NCBI GenBank assembly: GCA_031373665.1
Contig: JANMMZ010000107.1
Coordinates: forward strand, 1 to 64,000
Direction: 5' to 3'
Origin: M3007 sp031373665
Lineage (GTDB): Bacteria; Bacteroidota; Bacteroidia; Chitinophagales; Saprospiraceae
DNA length: 64,000 bases
Positions within the stretch are counted from its first letter, which is position 1. The number at the start of each line of letters is the position of its first letter. The notes under the pieces are model-generated. The model saw only the letters and a list, made by a program, of their open reading frames with translations, had not been told where the DNA came from and made no database searches. Below, piece by piece: positions 43,685-51,970 of the stretch. Made by a program: the position numbers and the translations under genes.

Positions 43685-44458
43685 ATGAGTGAAGTCGAAA
43701 GTTTTTTCAAATCGGCTTTTTCCGTTGACAACGTGATTTTTGGTTTTGATGGTGGCGACCTGAAGATTCTATTAATTCAACGAGGGGCACACCCCTTTCA
43801 AGGAAAGTGGGCATTGCCCGGTGATTTGGTTTATCCTAATGAGGATCTGGATACAGCAGCGGCAAGGGTATTGGAGCAACTGACAGGTCTGCGAGGAGTA
43901 TATCTGGAACAGGTCAAAACCTTTGGGGCGGTCAATCGTCACCCATTGGGTCGGGTCATTACTGTTGCTTACTACTCTTTGGTAAAGATCAGTAAGTTTG
44001 CACTTACCCCTTCTTCATTTGCCCAAACGGTACAGTGGTATTCACTTTCAGAAGTGGGCGACTTGGCCTTCGATCACAACCTTATTTTGGAGAGTTGCCT
44101 GCGTCGGTTGAAGCGCAAAGTGCGTTCTGCCCCCGTTGGTTTCGAGTTGTTACCACCTAAATTTACCCTCACAGAGCTACAACATCTGTATGAATCAGTG
44201 CTGGGTTTGCGCGAAGGGTTGGATAAGCGTAATTTTAGGAAAAAATTCCTTTCGATGGATCTATTGGTAGAATGTGAAGAGATGCAAGCGGGTGTAGCAC
44301 ACCGGCCGGCTAAACTATATCAGTTTGACAAACAAAAATATGAACAATTCATACGGGAAGGTTATGTATTTGATATCAAAGAAACGGCTAAGATAAAAAC
44401 GCAACAAGTGCAGGGCCTACCTAGCAAAACCAAACAATTAGCCTTGATGGTAGGTTAG
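43685..44458 (+). CDS. NrtR-like regulator: degenerate Nudix domain plus winged helix
   Basis: 257 residues. The N-terminal Nudix fold is clear (SVDNVIFGFDGGDLKILLIQ, GKWALPGDLVYPNEDLDTAA), but in the Nudix box Glu53 and Arg61 remain while the metal-binding REUXEE glutamates read R61-V-L-E-Q-L; two of three key positions are lost. The C-terminal half (about 150-235) is a winged-helix domain (FELLPPKFTLTELQHLYESV, LDKRNFRKKFLSMDLL). This is the layout of NrtR-type repressors, where the Nudix domain senses ADP-ribose or another nucleotide. It is probably a non-catalytic sensor. No NAD or sugar operon is adjacent, so its targets are unknown. Confidence 0.85.
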   Translation: MSEVESFFKSAFSVDNVIFGFDGGDLKILLIQRGAHPFQGKWALPGDLVYPNEDLDTAAARVLEQLTGLRGVYLEQVKTFGAVNRHPLGRVITVAYYSLVKISKFALTPSSFAQTVQWYSLSEVGDLAFDHNLILESCLRRLKRKVRSAPVGFELLPPKFTLTELQHLYESVLGLREGLDKRNFRKKFLSMDLLVECEEMQAGVAHRPAKLYQFDKQKYEQFIREGYVFDIKETAKIKTQQVQGLPSKTKQLALMVG

Positions 44459-44521
44459 TGGGATGGCAACAGCATGGAGCAGGACACCTAATTGATTTGG
44501 ATACTCAGTACTTATGGTTTT

Positions 44522-45157
44522 TCAATCCATGACACCTTTGCGTTTCATTTTATAATAGTGTACACCAGCACCAAAAACCCAGCCTTCTTTACCCGATTTG
44601 GTGCGCACTTTAACCCAGTGATCACTTACTTTTTCGTAGCCAAGGCTTATTTCTTCGGCTTTTTCGCTTTTTTTGCCTAAAAAAGTGACGGCATCATATA
44701 GTTTAAGCGTCGTGACTACATCGCCTTTGAGTCCGGGCGTTTTCCGCAGTTTTAGCTCATCAATCGTGACATAGAGGATAGATTGCCCATCTTTAGGGGC
44801 AGCAGGTTTGTCTGTTTTTGAAGCCGTGGCAGGCGTAGGACTTAGTTTGGCACTACTGGGTGTACTTTGCACCACAGGTCGGTCGGGAGCCTTGCCGGGG
44901 GTAGGCATGGGGGTGGTTGTAGGTGGCGGCGGCGGTGCGGATGGCGGCGGTGATGCAGGAGTAGATTGCGGGGTAGCATTGGGGGGTGGTTGATAGATCG
45001 TATCGTGCTTCACCGGGCGATCTTCCAGTTCATCAGCGATGGTGCTGACGTGGCGCACAAGGTCGGAGCGGCGTGCAGAACACTTTGAAACAGCCCATAA
45101 GGCCACACAACCCAAAAATGCGAATAGTATAAGCGAATCAGTTTTCGGTAACTTCAT
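44522..45157 (-). CDS. Membrane-anchored bacterial SH3 protein with Pro/Thr-rich linker
   Basis: 211 residues. A single hydrophobic N-terminal segment (SLILFAFLGCVALWAVSKC) is followed by a linker of about 75 residues rich in Pro, Thr, Ser and Ala, then an SH3-type domain at about 125-205 (ILYVTIDELKLRKTPGLKGD, DAVTFLGKKSEKAEE, HWVKVRTKSGKEGWVFGAGV). Bacterial SH3 domains often bind cell-wall peptides, so an envelope role is plausible. A -7 element (TATTTTTG) lies 21 bp upstream. It diverges from dprA. Confidence 0.8.
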   Translation of the reverse strand: MKLPKTDSLILFAFLGCVALWAVSKCSARRSDLVRHVSTIADELEDRPVKHDTIYQPPPNATPQSTPASPPPSAPPPPPTTTPMPTPGKAPDRPVVQSTPSSAKLSPTPATASKTDKPAAPKDGQSILYVTIDELKLRKTPGLKGDVVTTLKLYDAVTFLGKKSEKAEEISLGYEKVSDHWVKVRTKSGKEGWVFGAGVHYYKMKRKGVMD

Positions 45158-45177
45158 GTATGATTTGAATTATTGCA

Positions 45178-45185
45178 CAAAAATA
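45178..45185 (-). promoter_or_regulatory. Bacteroidota -7 promoter element
   Basis: Minus strand TATTTTTG, exact TAnnTTTG, 21 bp before the SH3-protein ATG. Confidence 0.45.
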
Positions 45186-45213
45186 CGTCATTTAGAATTC
45201 TAGTTCCAAAAAA

Positions 45214-46323
45214 ATGCAGGACAGCCTTCAACATCAGATTGCTTTGACCTTGGTGCCGCAGGTAGGAGCCATCACTGCCAAGATATTGGTGAGTTATTGC
45301 GGTAGCGCAGAAGCGGTATTTAAAGCCTCCAGAAAAGAGTTGCTCAAAATACCGAGTATAGGGCCACTCACGGTTGATTATATTCAAGAGGGCTCTACTG
45401 CGCTTGACATAGCCGAAAAAGAACTTGAGTTTATAGAGAAAAACAACATACAAGCCCTCTTTTACACCCACCCCAAATACCCAGCACGCCTAAAATTATG
45501 TAATGATTGTCCTGCGTTACTCTATTTCAAAGGTTCTGATCTTGATTTATTGTCTGCTTCGCGCATCGTAGCGATGGTGGGTACTCGCCAGCCAACCGAG
45601 CATGGGCGTGCTATATGCGAAGACATTATAGAAGGGCTGCGCGCTTACAATGTACTCATCGTCAGTGGATTGGCTTTTGGTATTGACATTACTTCACATC
45701 GAAAGGCTACCAGCCTTGATATACCCAATATAGGGGTTTTGGGGCACGGTTTGGGGTCTATTTATCCGGCACAACACAAAAGCGTAGCCCAAAGGATGGT
45801 TGAAAACGGGGGACTGCTCTCCGAATTCCTTTCGGAAGCCAAACCAGATCGCGAAAATTTCCCCATGCGCAACCGTATTATTGCAGGGCTTTGCGATGCC
45901 CTAATCGTGGTAGAGACGGCTGCCTCCGGCGGCTCTATGATCTCTGCCGATCTCGCAGCCCGCTATGAGCGTGAAATATTTGCGGTACCGGGCCGAGCCA
46001 ATGATCCTAAAAGTACGGGCTGTAACCAACTCATTAAAAGTAACAAGGCCAAACTCATCGAAAACGCCCACGATTTAGCCGTGGCTATGCAATGGGCTGA
46101 AAGCGGAAAACCTCGCGTCATTCAAGCCCAATTATTCCTTGATTTGACCGATGCCGAGCAAAATATCGTCCAGATCATCCGGCAAAAACCCGAAATTGCC
46201 ATTGATGAATTGGTAATATCCTCAAAATTATCGTCTGGAGAATTGGCAGCCTTGGTGCTGGGGCTGGAGTTCAAGTCAGTCATTCGGACATTGCCTGGAA
46301 AGCGATACATGGTAATTGGGTAA
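45214..46323 (+). CDS. dprA: DNA-processing protein DprA
   Basis: 369 residues. A SAM/helix-hairpin-helix-like N-terminus (LTLVPQVGAITAKILVSYCG) leads to the Rossmann-type core: MVGTRQPTEHGRAICEDIIE, VSGLAFGIDITSHRKA, LGHGLGSIYPAQHK, FPMRNRIIAGLCDALIVVET and GGSMISADLAARYEREIFAV. A C-terminal winged helix (IVQIIRQKPEIAIDELV) completes the usual layout. DprA loads RecA on incoming single-stranded DNA during natural transformation. Confidence 0.96.
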   Translation: MQDSLQHQIALTLVPQVGAITAKILVSYCGSAEAVFKASRKELLKIPSIGPLTVDYIQEGSTALDIAEKELEFIEKNNIQALFYTHPKYPARLKLCNDCPALLYFKGSDLDLLSASRIVAMVGTRQPTEHGRAICEDIIEGLRAYNVLIVSGLAFGIDITSHRKATSLDIPNIGVLGHGLGSIYPAQHKSVAQRMVENGGLLSEFLSEAKPDRENFPMRNRIIAGLCDALIVVETAASGGSMISADLAARYEREIFAVPGRANDPKSTGCNQLIKSNKAKLIENAHDLAVAMQWAESGKPRVIQAQLFLDLTDAEQNIVQIIRQKPEIAIDELVISSKLSSGELAALVLGLEFKSVIRTLPGKRYMVIG

Positions 46324-46331
46324 TTCTTTTG

Positions 46332-46339
46332 TACTTTTG
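46332..46339 (+). promoter_or_regulatory. Bacteroidota -7 promoter element
   Basis: TACTTTTG, exact TAnnTTTG, 50 bp before the ATG at 46389; supports that start and a separate transcript from dprA. Confidence 0.55.
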
Positions 46340-46388
46340 CCCTCTAAATAACGGTAAAATAATAACTTATCCTTTTTATCTGAATAAT

Positions 46389-47132
46389 ATGGCACTACGC
46401 AATTTACTCATTTTTATGGTATCGCTCATGCTAAGCCTATCAGTATCGGCACAATCCACGGCTTATGTACTACAGGGAGGCTTGACCATCGGTTCGCAAC
46501 GCTGGGACAACTCCTTTGATCGGGAACTCCTGTTTGCTCCACATGGTGCCATCAGTATTGAAACCGTTAATAATGAGACCAATAACGCATCGTTATTTAT
46601 GCAGATTGGATACCATATTAAGGGGAGTGCCACCCGATTTCGCTATGTAAATATTATATCAGGTGCACCCGGACGGCAATTTGTTGAGGAGTTTCGATTC
46701 AATAATATTTCCATGGTTTTCGGAGCAAAAGCGAAGCGAGACTGGAACAAGGCCAAAGGCTCTAAGTATTATTATTTTGGTGGTGTTCGCGGTGATTATA
46801 CGTACAGCACCAATATTGATGAGTTGGGCTCTAACAATCCCATCAATCGCCTTTTTTACCCCAATGTATTTTATATGAACCGTTGGATGGGCGGGGTATC
46901 GGCTGGGGCTGGTCTCGAAATGAAATTTTCAGAATTGATCGGTGGCGAACTAAAACTCTCCATCTCTCCCGATTTTACCCTCCAATACTCACAGCCAGCC
47001 ATACCCAATGTCATAGATCCACTCAATCAATCAGGCACCACCACGATAGCGCAAAGGCGGATACGCAATGTTTCGATAGAATTGACGTTCGGATTGCGAT
47101 TGCTTCACAAAGTGGTGTATGTGGAAGATTAG
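46389..47132 (+). CDS. Outer-membrane beta-barrel protein upstream of gldD
   Basis: 247 residues from the ATG at 46389 (signal peptide MALRNLLIFMVSLMLSLSVS). Amphipathic strands alternate through the mature part (AYVLQGGLTIGSQRWDNSF, ASLFMQIGYHIKGSATRFRY, NISMVFGAKAKRDW, KYYYFGGVRGDYTYSTN, GGVSAGAGLEMKFSELIGGE) and end in NVSIELTFGLRLLHKVVY. This is an outer-membrane barrel of no named family. gldD follows after 20 nt on the same transcript, which hints at a link to gliding or T9SS. Confidence 0.8.
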   Translation: MALRNLLIFMVSLMLSLSVSAQSTAYVLQGGLTIGSQRWDNSFDRELLFAPHGAISIETVNNETNNASLFMQIGYHIKGSATRFRYVNIISGAPGRQFVEEFRFNNISMVFGAKAKRDWNKAKGSKYYYFGGVRGDYTYSTNIDELGSNNPINRLFYPNVFYMNRWMGGVSAGAGLEMKFSELIGGELKLSISPDFTLQYSQPAIPNVIDPLNQSGTTTIAQRRIRNVSIELTFGLRLLHKVVYVED

Positions 47133-47152
47133 TAAACTTATTTTATAGAAGA

Positions 47153-47761
47153 ATGGCTCGAAATTTTATTGCATTATCTATTACAATAGTGGTTTTCATC
47201 TGCTTTTTACAAGCCTGTGATGACACCCTTACCGTGCCAAAGCCTCGCGCCTATCCCCGTGTGATCTACCCTGAAAAAGCCTATAAGCCTTTTGATGCCT
47301 CCTACTGCGATTTTACTTTTGAGCAGCCCGTGTATGCTCAGGTGGAGCAAGATACTACTTTTTTTGGTAAAAAACCAAATTCCAATTGTTGGTTTAATCT
47401 AGTTGTACCGAGTCTTAATGCTAAAATTTATTGCAGTTATAGTGATATCAAAAGTCGTAAAGATTTTGATGATCTGGTCGAAGATGTGTTTAGAATGACC
47501 AATCAGCACAATATCAAAGCCAGTTTTATTGACGAAATACCCATACATCGCCCTTCTGACAATGTGCACGGGCTCATATTTCATGTAGAAGGTGCGGCCG
47601 CTAGTTCCTACCAGTTTTTTTTAACCGATACCACAGAACATTTTTTTAGGGGCGCACTGTATTTCAACACCAAAACCCGTCCCGACTCCCTTGCTCCGGT
47701 CATTAATTTTATGAAACAAGATGTAGAGCGTTTGGTGGAGACCTTGAAGTGGAAACAGTAG
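47153..47761 (+). CDS. gldD: Gliding motility lipoprotein GldD
   Basis: 202 residues from the ATG at 47153, which starts the lipoprotein signal (IALSITIVVFICFLQAC); a longer in-frame extension overlaps the barrel gene and has no coding character. Family hallmarks: KPRAYPRVIYPEKAYKPFD, CDFTFEQPVYAQVEQD, NCWFNLVVPSLNAKIYCSYS and YQFFLTDTTEHFFRGALYFN. GldD is an essential gliding lipoprotein in Flavobacterium johnsoniae and is conserved in T9SS-bearing Bacteroidota. A terminator-type hairpin lies about 115 bp downstream. Confidence 0.92.
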   Translation: MARNFIALSITIVVFICFLQACDDTLTVPKPRAYPRVIYPEKAYKPFDASYCDFTFEQPVYAQVEQDTTFFGKKPNSNCWFNLVVPSLNAKIYCSYSDIKSRKDFDDLVEDVFRMTNQHNIKASFIDEIPIHRPSDNVHGLIFHVEGAAASSYQFFLTDTTEHFFRGALYFNTKTRPDSLAPVINFMKQDVERLVETLKWKQ

Positions 47762-47763
47762 GC

Positions 47764-47895
47764 CCCGCCTCCTAAGAGCCGTTCCACAGTATCTAAGTGT
47801 TCGCGCATCACGGCCAACTCACTTGCGATGGCCATACTGATATTCAAGACCCGTTCTGCACCGGGGATCTTCAAAAAAATAAGGCCGTTGGCCAA
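47764..47895 (-). pseudogene. Possible remnant of a small helical protein gene
   Basis: On the minus strand the frame from 47895 reads MANGLIFLKIPGAERVLNIS, then ASELAVMREHLDTVERLLGG. This amphipathic helical stretch has a natural protein character (ELAVxREHLDTVERLL recalls small proteins seen in other bacteria), unlike most antisense frames. The frame then continues into antisense of gldD without a stop, and its start overlaps a terminator hairpin, so an intact gene is unlikely. Low confidence. Confidence 0.22.
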
Positions 47896-47905
47896 AGGCC
47901 TTATT
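47878..47905. terminator. Intrinsic terminator after gldD
   Basis: AATAAGGCC (47878-47886) and GGCCTTATT (47897-47905) are exact complements with a 10-nt loop, preceded by seven A and followed by TTCC. Works best as the gldD terminator. Confidence 0.65.
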
Positions 47906-48264
47906 TTCCAGCCAATTTAATATAATCCATGGTTGATATTTAGATATATTTATCTAAGTACGCTTACCGTCAATGTAGGCACAAGCTACAGACATTTTCA
48001 AGGATCAGGTTTTCAAAAAATGGTTTTTGAGTGTTTAGATCGCCTAAAATCCGCCAAAACCACCTTTTGTAAAATTTATTTTCGCAAAATGCTAGGTTGA
48101 ATTAAAATACATATTACTTTTCGACCTGAAATCAGAATTGTTCAGTTTTAAAAATTTCAATTTCATGTTTTTCATCCGTTTACATCCACGCCGGAAAAAT
48201 GCTTGAGATAGGTTTATCCTCACTTTTTTCCGGCCATTTTTAACCAAACCAATAGTTCTTACCT
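47906..48264 (+). other. 359-bp leader/intergenic region before the EF-G-like gene
   Basis: No gene recognised. It holds a hairpin-forming inverted repeat GCCGGAAAAA/TTTTTCCGGC (48190-48199 and 48225-48234, 25-nt loop) about 30 bp before the ATG. No exact TAnnTTTG element was found nearby. Confidence 0.5.
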
Positions 48265-50400
48265 ATGGCTGCTTACGATACCAGCAAAATCCGAAACGTA
48301 GTCCTGTGTGGACACGCCGGATGCGGCAAAACCACCCTTGCCGAAACCATGCTTTTTGAAGCCAAAGCCATCACCAGACGTGGAAGCGTCGGTGAAGGCA
48401 ACACCCAGAGCGATTATACTGCACTTGAGCAACAGAGAGGTCACTCCCTCTTTGCCTCGGTGCTGCATTGCTCTTGGAAAGACACTAAAATCAATATCTT
48501 GGATACTCCCGGGCTCGACGATTTTTCGGGTGAGGTAGTAACAGCATTGAAGGTAGCCGATACAGCAGTCATGCTGTTGAATGCTCGCAGTGGCGTAGAA
48601 GTTGGTACAGAACTATTATGGGAATACATAGATAAGTTTGAAACCCCAGCCGTGTTTGTGGTGAATCAAATGGATCACGAAAAATCTGATTTTGAAATGA
48701 CTTTGGATCAAGCCAAAAAACGGTTTGGTGCTCGCATTCTTCCATTTCAATTTCCTGTAAATCAAGGCGCCTCTTTCAATGCCATCATAGACGCGCTGCG
48801 CATGGTCATGTACGTGTTTCCAACTACAGGAGGCAAGCCCGAAAAAAAGCCCATCCCAGCCGAACACCAAGCCCGCGCCGATGAAATGCACAATGCCATT
48901 GTAGAGGCGGCGGCTGAGAACGATGAAAGCCTAATGGAGCATTATTTTGAATCAGGCAATCTGAGTGAAGAAGAACTCGCCAAAGGGCTGGCCATTGGTT
49001 TGGCGCATCGCCAATATTTTCCACTGTTTTGTGCATCTGGTTTGAAAGATATGGGCAGTGGTCGTATCATGGGCTTCATACACGATGTATGCCCAAGCCC
49101 GGCCGAACGGCCTGCCGCCGCTTTGGAAGGTGGTGGTTCTAAGCCTTGCGAGGCTTCGGCCCGCCCTTGTGTATTCATTTTCAAAACTGTCAACGAGCCG
49201 AAAATCGGCACTGTTTCCTATTTTAAAGTATTCAGTGGGGTACTCAAGGCGGGCGACGAACTGACCAATGCCGACAACGGCACTTTGGAGCGATTCACTC
49301 AATTGTTTGAAAGTGAAGGCAAAAACCGCGATCAAGTAACCGAATTGCGTGCCGGGGATATTGGTTGTGTTGTGAAACTGAAAGGATCACACAGCAACCA
49401 AACCTTGAATCCCAAGGGTTCTGATCTTAAAATAGAGCGGATTCACTTCCCTAGTGCTCGCATCCGGATGGCAGTAGTGCCACCAAGCAAAGCAGAAGTG
49501 GAGAAAATGGCACATGCACTGCACAGTATTCAGGAAGAAGACCCCACGCTTTCGGTGGAGCAAAGCCTCGAATTGCGCCAAATGATTATATATGGTCAAG
49601 GTGAAATGCATTTGGATGTGGTGAGGGTCAAAGCGGAGCAAAATTTTGGAGTCGGTATCAGTTATATAGAACCGCGTATCCCTTACCGCGAAACGATCAC
49701 TAAAGAGGCCAACCAAGACTATCGCCACAAAAAGCAATCAGGCGGTGCTGGCCAATTTGCGGAAGTACACATGCGCGTAGAGCCTTATCATGAAGGAATG
49801 CCCAATCCGAGTGGACTGACGGTGAGGAACATTGAAATAGAAGACCTCAAATGGGGCGGCAAATTTTCCTTTGTTTGGGCTATCGTGGGCGGCTCTATTG
49901 ATTCTCGATTCATCAATGCCATTAAGAAAGGGATCATGTCAAAATTGGAGGAAGGGCCTTGCACGGGATCATATTGCCGCGATGTGCGCGTGAGTATTTA
50001 TGATGGTAAAATGCACGATGTGGATTCCAATGACATGGCATTCCAGACAGCGTCCACCTATGCTTTTCGCGAAGCATTCCATAAAGCCGGCCCTCAGATT
50101 TTAGAACCCATTTATGACCTTGAAGTCATGTGTGACTCTGAGGTAATGGGCAGTGTCATGGGCGATTTGCAGACCCGCCGAGCCATCATTATGGGCATGG
50201 ATGCCGAGGGGCATTATCAAGTAATCAAGGCGCGAGTACCCTTGAAAGAATTGCACAAATATTCATCTACCCTTCGTTCTCTTACCCAAGGCAAGGCCAA
50301 GTTTAGTATGGCATTTGCAGAGTATGGTGCCGTTCCGAACGATATTCAGCAAAAACTGACCACTGAATATGCGAAAGAGCATGCTCATGCGCATGAATAG
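48265..50400 (+). CDS. Elongation factor G-like translational GTPase (EF-G2 type)
   Basis: 711 residues, similar in length to EF-G. G motifs: P-loop GHAGCGKTT (residues 16-24) in place of the GHIDAGKTT type of canonical EF-G, switch II DTPGLDDF, and NQMDHEK (G4). Domain II (TVSYFKVFSGVLKAGDELTN), III (DPTLSVEQSLELRQMIIYGQ), IV (YRHKKQSGGAGQFAEVHMRV) and V (VMGSVMGDLQTRRAIIMGMD) are all present. The variant P-loop and the GQGEMHLD sequence fit the EF-G-like/EF-G2 subfamily rather than the main fusA product. The His/Ala tail (YAKEHAHAHE) is unusual. The physiological role of this subfamily in Bacteroidota is not settled. Confidence 0.88.
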   Translation: MAAYDTSKIRNVVLCGHAGCGKTTLAETMLFEAKAITRRGSVGEGNTQSDYTALEQQRGHSLFASVLHCSWKDTKINILDTPGLDDFSGEVVTALKVADTAVMLLNARSGVEVGTELLWEYIDKFETPAVFVVNQMDHEKSDFEMTLDQAKKRFGARILPFQFPVNQGASFNAIIDALRMVMYVFPTTGGKPEKKPIPAEHQARADEMHNAIVEAAAENDESLMEHYFESGNLSEEELAKGLAIGLAHRQYFPLFCASGLKDMGSGRIMGFIHDVCPSPAERPAAALEGGGSKPCEASARPCVFIFKTVNEPKIGTVSYFKVFSGVLKAGDELTNADNGTLERFTQLFESEGKNRDQVTELRAGDIGCVVKLKGSHSNQTLNPKGSDLKIERIHFPSARIRMAVVPPSKAEVEKMAHALHSIQEEDPTLSVEQSLELRQMIIYGQGEMHLDVVRVKAEQNFGVGISYIEPRIPYRETITKEANQDYRHKKQSGGAGQFAEVHMRVEPYHEGMPNPSGLTVRNIEIEDLKWGGKFSFVWAIVGGSIDSRFINAIKKGIMSKLEEGPCTGSYCRDVRVSIYDGKMHDVDSNDMAFQTASTYAFREAFHKAGPQILEPIYDLEVMCDSEVMGSVMGDLQTRRAIIMGMDAEGHYQVIKARVPLKELHKYSSTLRSLTQGKAKFSMAFAEYGAVPNDIQQKLTTEYAKEHAHAHE

Positions 50401-50420
50401 ATAAAAAGTGACCTTTTTTG

Positions 50421-50451
50421 TGGGGTGTCATCCCGACGTGGTGACACCTCA
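50421..50451 (+). terminator. Terminator-like hairpin after the EF-G-like gene
   Basis: TGGGGTGTCA pairs with TGACACCTCA (50442-50451) with one G-U, loop of 11 nt, followed by TAAAAATGG; no strong T-run. Confidence 0.45.
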
Positions 50452-50550
50452 TAAAAATGGGGTTCGATTTAGGAAGATCTTTTCATAAGTGACTCAAAAC
50501 ACGGTTTTAAGATTATTAGGTACATTACTAATTTTTAAAACTATAAAATT

Positions 50551-51831
50551 ATGAAAATGAGTTTTTTATGCGCAATGATTTGCGTATTGTCTTTGCCTGT
50601 TTTTGCACAAAATCGTTTTGATTCACTCAAAGATGGTCTTCGGCGGCATCTGCCAAATCGCCGTCCTACAGTAGCGGAGCGCGGCCCCGATTGTGTAATT
50701 GATTCTGTTTTAACATATGGATTTATTAGCCCAACAGATTCTGTGTTGTTCGGCAAAGCGTATTTTTATTACTATGGCAGTGCCGCAGAAACTCGATACG
50801 TATATGAGATTGAAAATGCCCAATTCGTCCTTCAAAATATTGATAGTACCCGGTTTGATGCCTTGGGCAGGCGCGTGTTGCATCAGTATTCAAGGATTGA
50901 TTTTAGCACGAATATCGTGAAAATACGAGACAGAACTCTGTATTATTATCGCGGTAATACCGATCTTCTGGACTCTATCATTACCTTAGAGCCAGAATTC
51001 TTGACAGGTATTGTTAAGAATAAGGAACGAGAGCGATTTATTTATGATAGCAATGATCTGGCGGATACTTTGACTTATGCTTTTTGGGACGACTTTGCCC
51101 AGAATTTTTTCGAGAATAAGTATTTGGTTCTAGCATACGACAATACAAATAAACTGGTCAAGTCTGTTTTACGATACAACTTTTCAAGTATTCCATACGA
51201 AACGACTACTTACCATTACAACAATTTTGACTCTGTATCATTGGTCTTAATTTATAATAATATCACTAATCAAAACGTCGAAAAAGATAGTTTTGTTTAT
51301 GATTTAGTGGCCAATTCACGCACTGCTTTTGGATTCAGGTGGAATCCAGACCTGCAAGATTGGGTGTTTGGTGCTAGGCTTTTTTATGATTATAATGACA
51401 CTGGTACTATTTCCATTCTAGAGATTGTATATACTTTCTTTGAGGATATTGAGGGCATTCGATTTGAATATAAGTACTTGCCCAATTCAGAATGCTTAGA
51501 CTATGCTGATGTGTATTTCAAAGAGGGTACTGCGGATTGGATATTTACAGCGAGGGAACACTATTGGACTGATTATCAGGTATCCATAAATGAAGGTGCT
51601 TCATTGAGTTCAAAAGGGATGATCTACCCAAATCCATCAGATGGAGTATTTACGATAGATAATCCATCAGAATGCACGGTGCAAATTTTCAATATGAATG
51701 GAGTAATGGTTTACGAAGACCTCCATAAATCGAGTCTTAAGAAAGTATCCTGCGCGTTAAACCCCGGAATCTATGTGATAAAAATCAGAGATGTTAATCA
51801 AGTTTATTCCCGAAAATTGCTAGTAAGATAG
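50551..51831 (+). CDS. Secreted protein of unknown function with T9SS type A sorting domain
   Basis: 426 residues with a signal peptide (MSFLCAMICVLSLPVFAQ). The body has many repeats of the form FxYDxxxxxDT and YYYxG (LYYYRGNTDLLDSIITLEPE, RFIYDSNDLADTLTYAFWDD, FVYDLVANSRTAFGFRWNPD), which look like YD-type beta repeats. The C-terminus is a type A sorting domain (MIYPNPSDGVFTIDN, VQIFNMNGVMVYED, NPGIYVIKIRD). Function unknown. Confidence 0.82.
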   Translation: MKMSFLCAMICVLSLPVFAQNRFDSLKDGLRRHLPNRRPTVAERGPDCVIDSVLTYGFISPTDSVLFGKAYFYYYGSAAETRYVYEIENAQFVLQNIDSTRFDALGRRVLHQYSRIDFSTNIVKIRDRTLYYYRGNTDLLDSIITLEPEFLTGIVKNKERERFIYDSNDLADTLTYAFWDDFAQNFFENKYLVLAYDNTNKLVKSVLRYNFSSIPYETTTYHYNNFDSVSLVLIYNNITNQNVEKDSFVYDLVANSRTAFGFRWNPDLQDWVFGARLFYDYNDTGTISILEIVYTFFEDIEGIRFEYKYLPNSECLDYADVYFKEGTADWIFTAREHYWTDYQVSINEGASLSSKGMIYPNPSDGVFTIDNPSECTVQIFNMNGVMVYEDLHKSSLKKVSCALNPGIYVIKIRDVNQVYSRKLLVR

Positions 51832-51940
51832 TTCTAATTAAAAATGATAAATCGCAAAGTCTGACAGATAAATTCAACACGGTGTCCGAACTTTTTGAAT
51901 AAAATTGCTCCAAAAGCCAATTTTATTTCGTGCAATCATG

Positions 51941-51948
51941 TACTTTTG
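51941..51948 (+). promoter_or_regulatory. Bacteroidota -7 promoter element
   Basis: TACTTTTG, exact TAnnTTTG, 23 bp before the ATG at 51971, and therefore decides against the upstream in-frame codons from 51905. Confidence 0.6.
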
Positions 51949-51970
51949 CGGCTCAAACGAAATACGGATA

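Noticed and set aside
46883..47152. Ninety-residue N-terminal extension of GldD
   Set aside because: It overlaps the upstream barrel gene in another frame, is Arg/His/Cys-rich and would place the lipoprotein signal in the middle of the protein.
47399..47584. Small minus-strand frame within gldD
   Set aside because: Fully antisense to a well-supported GldD sequence and without any recognised motif.
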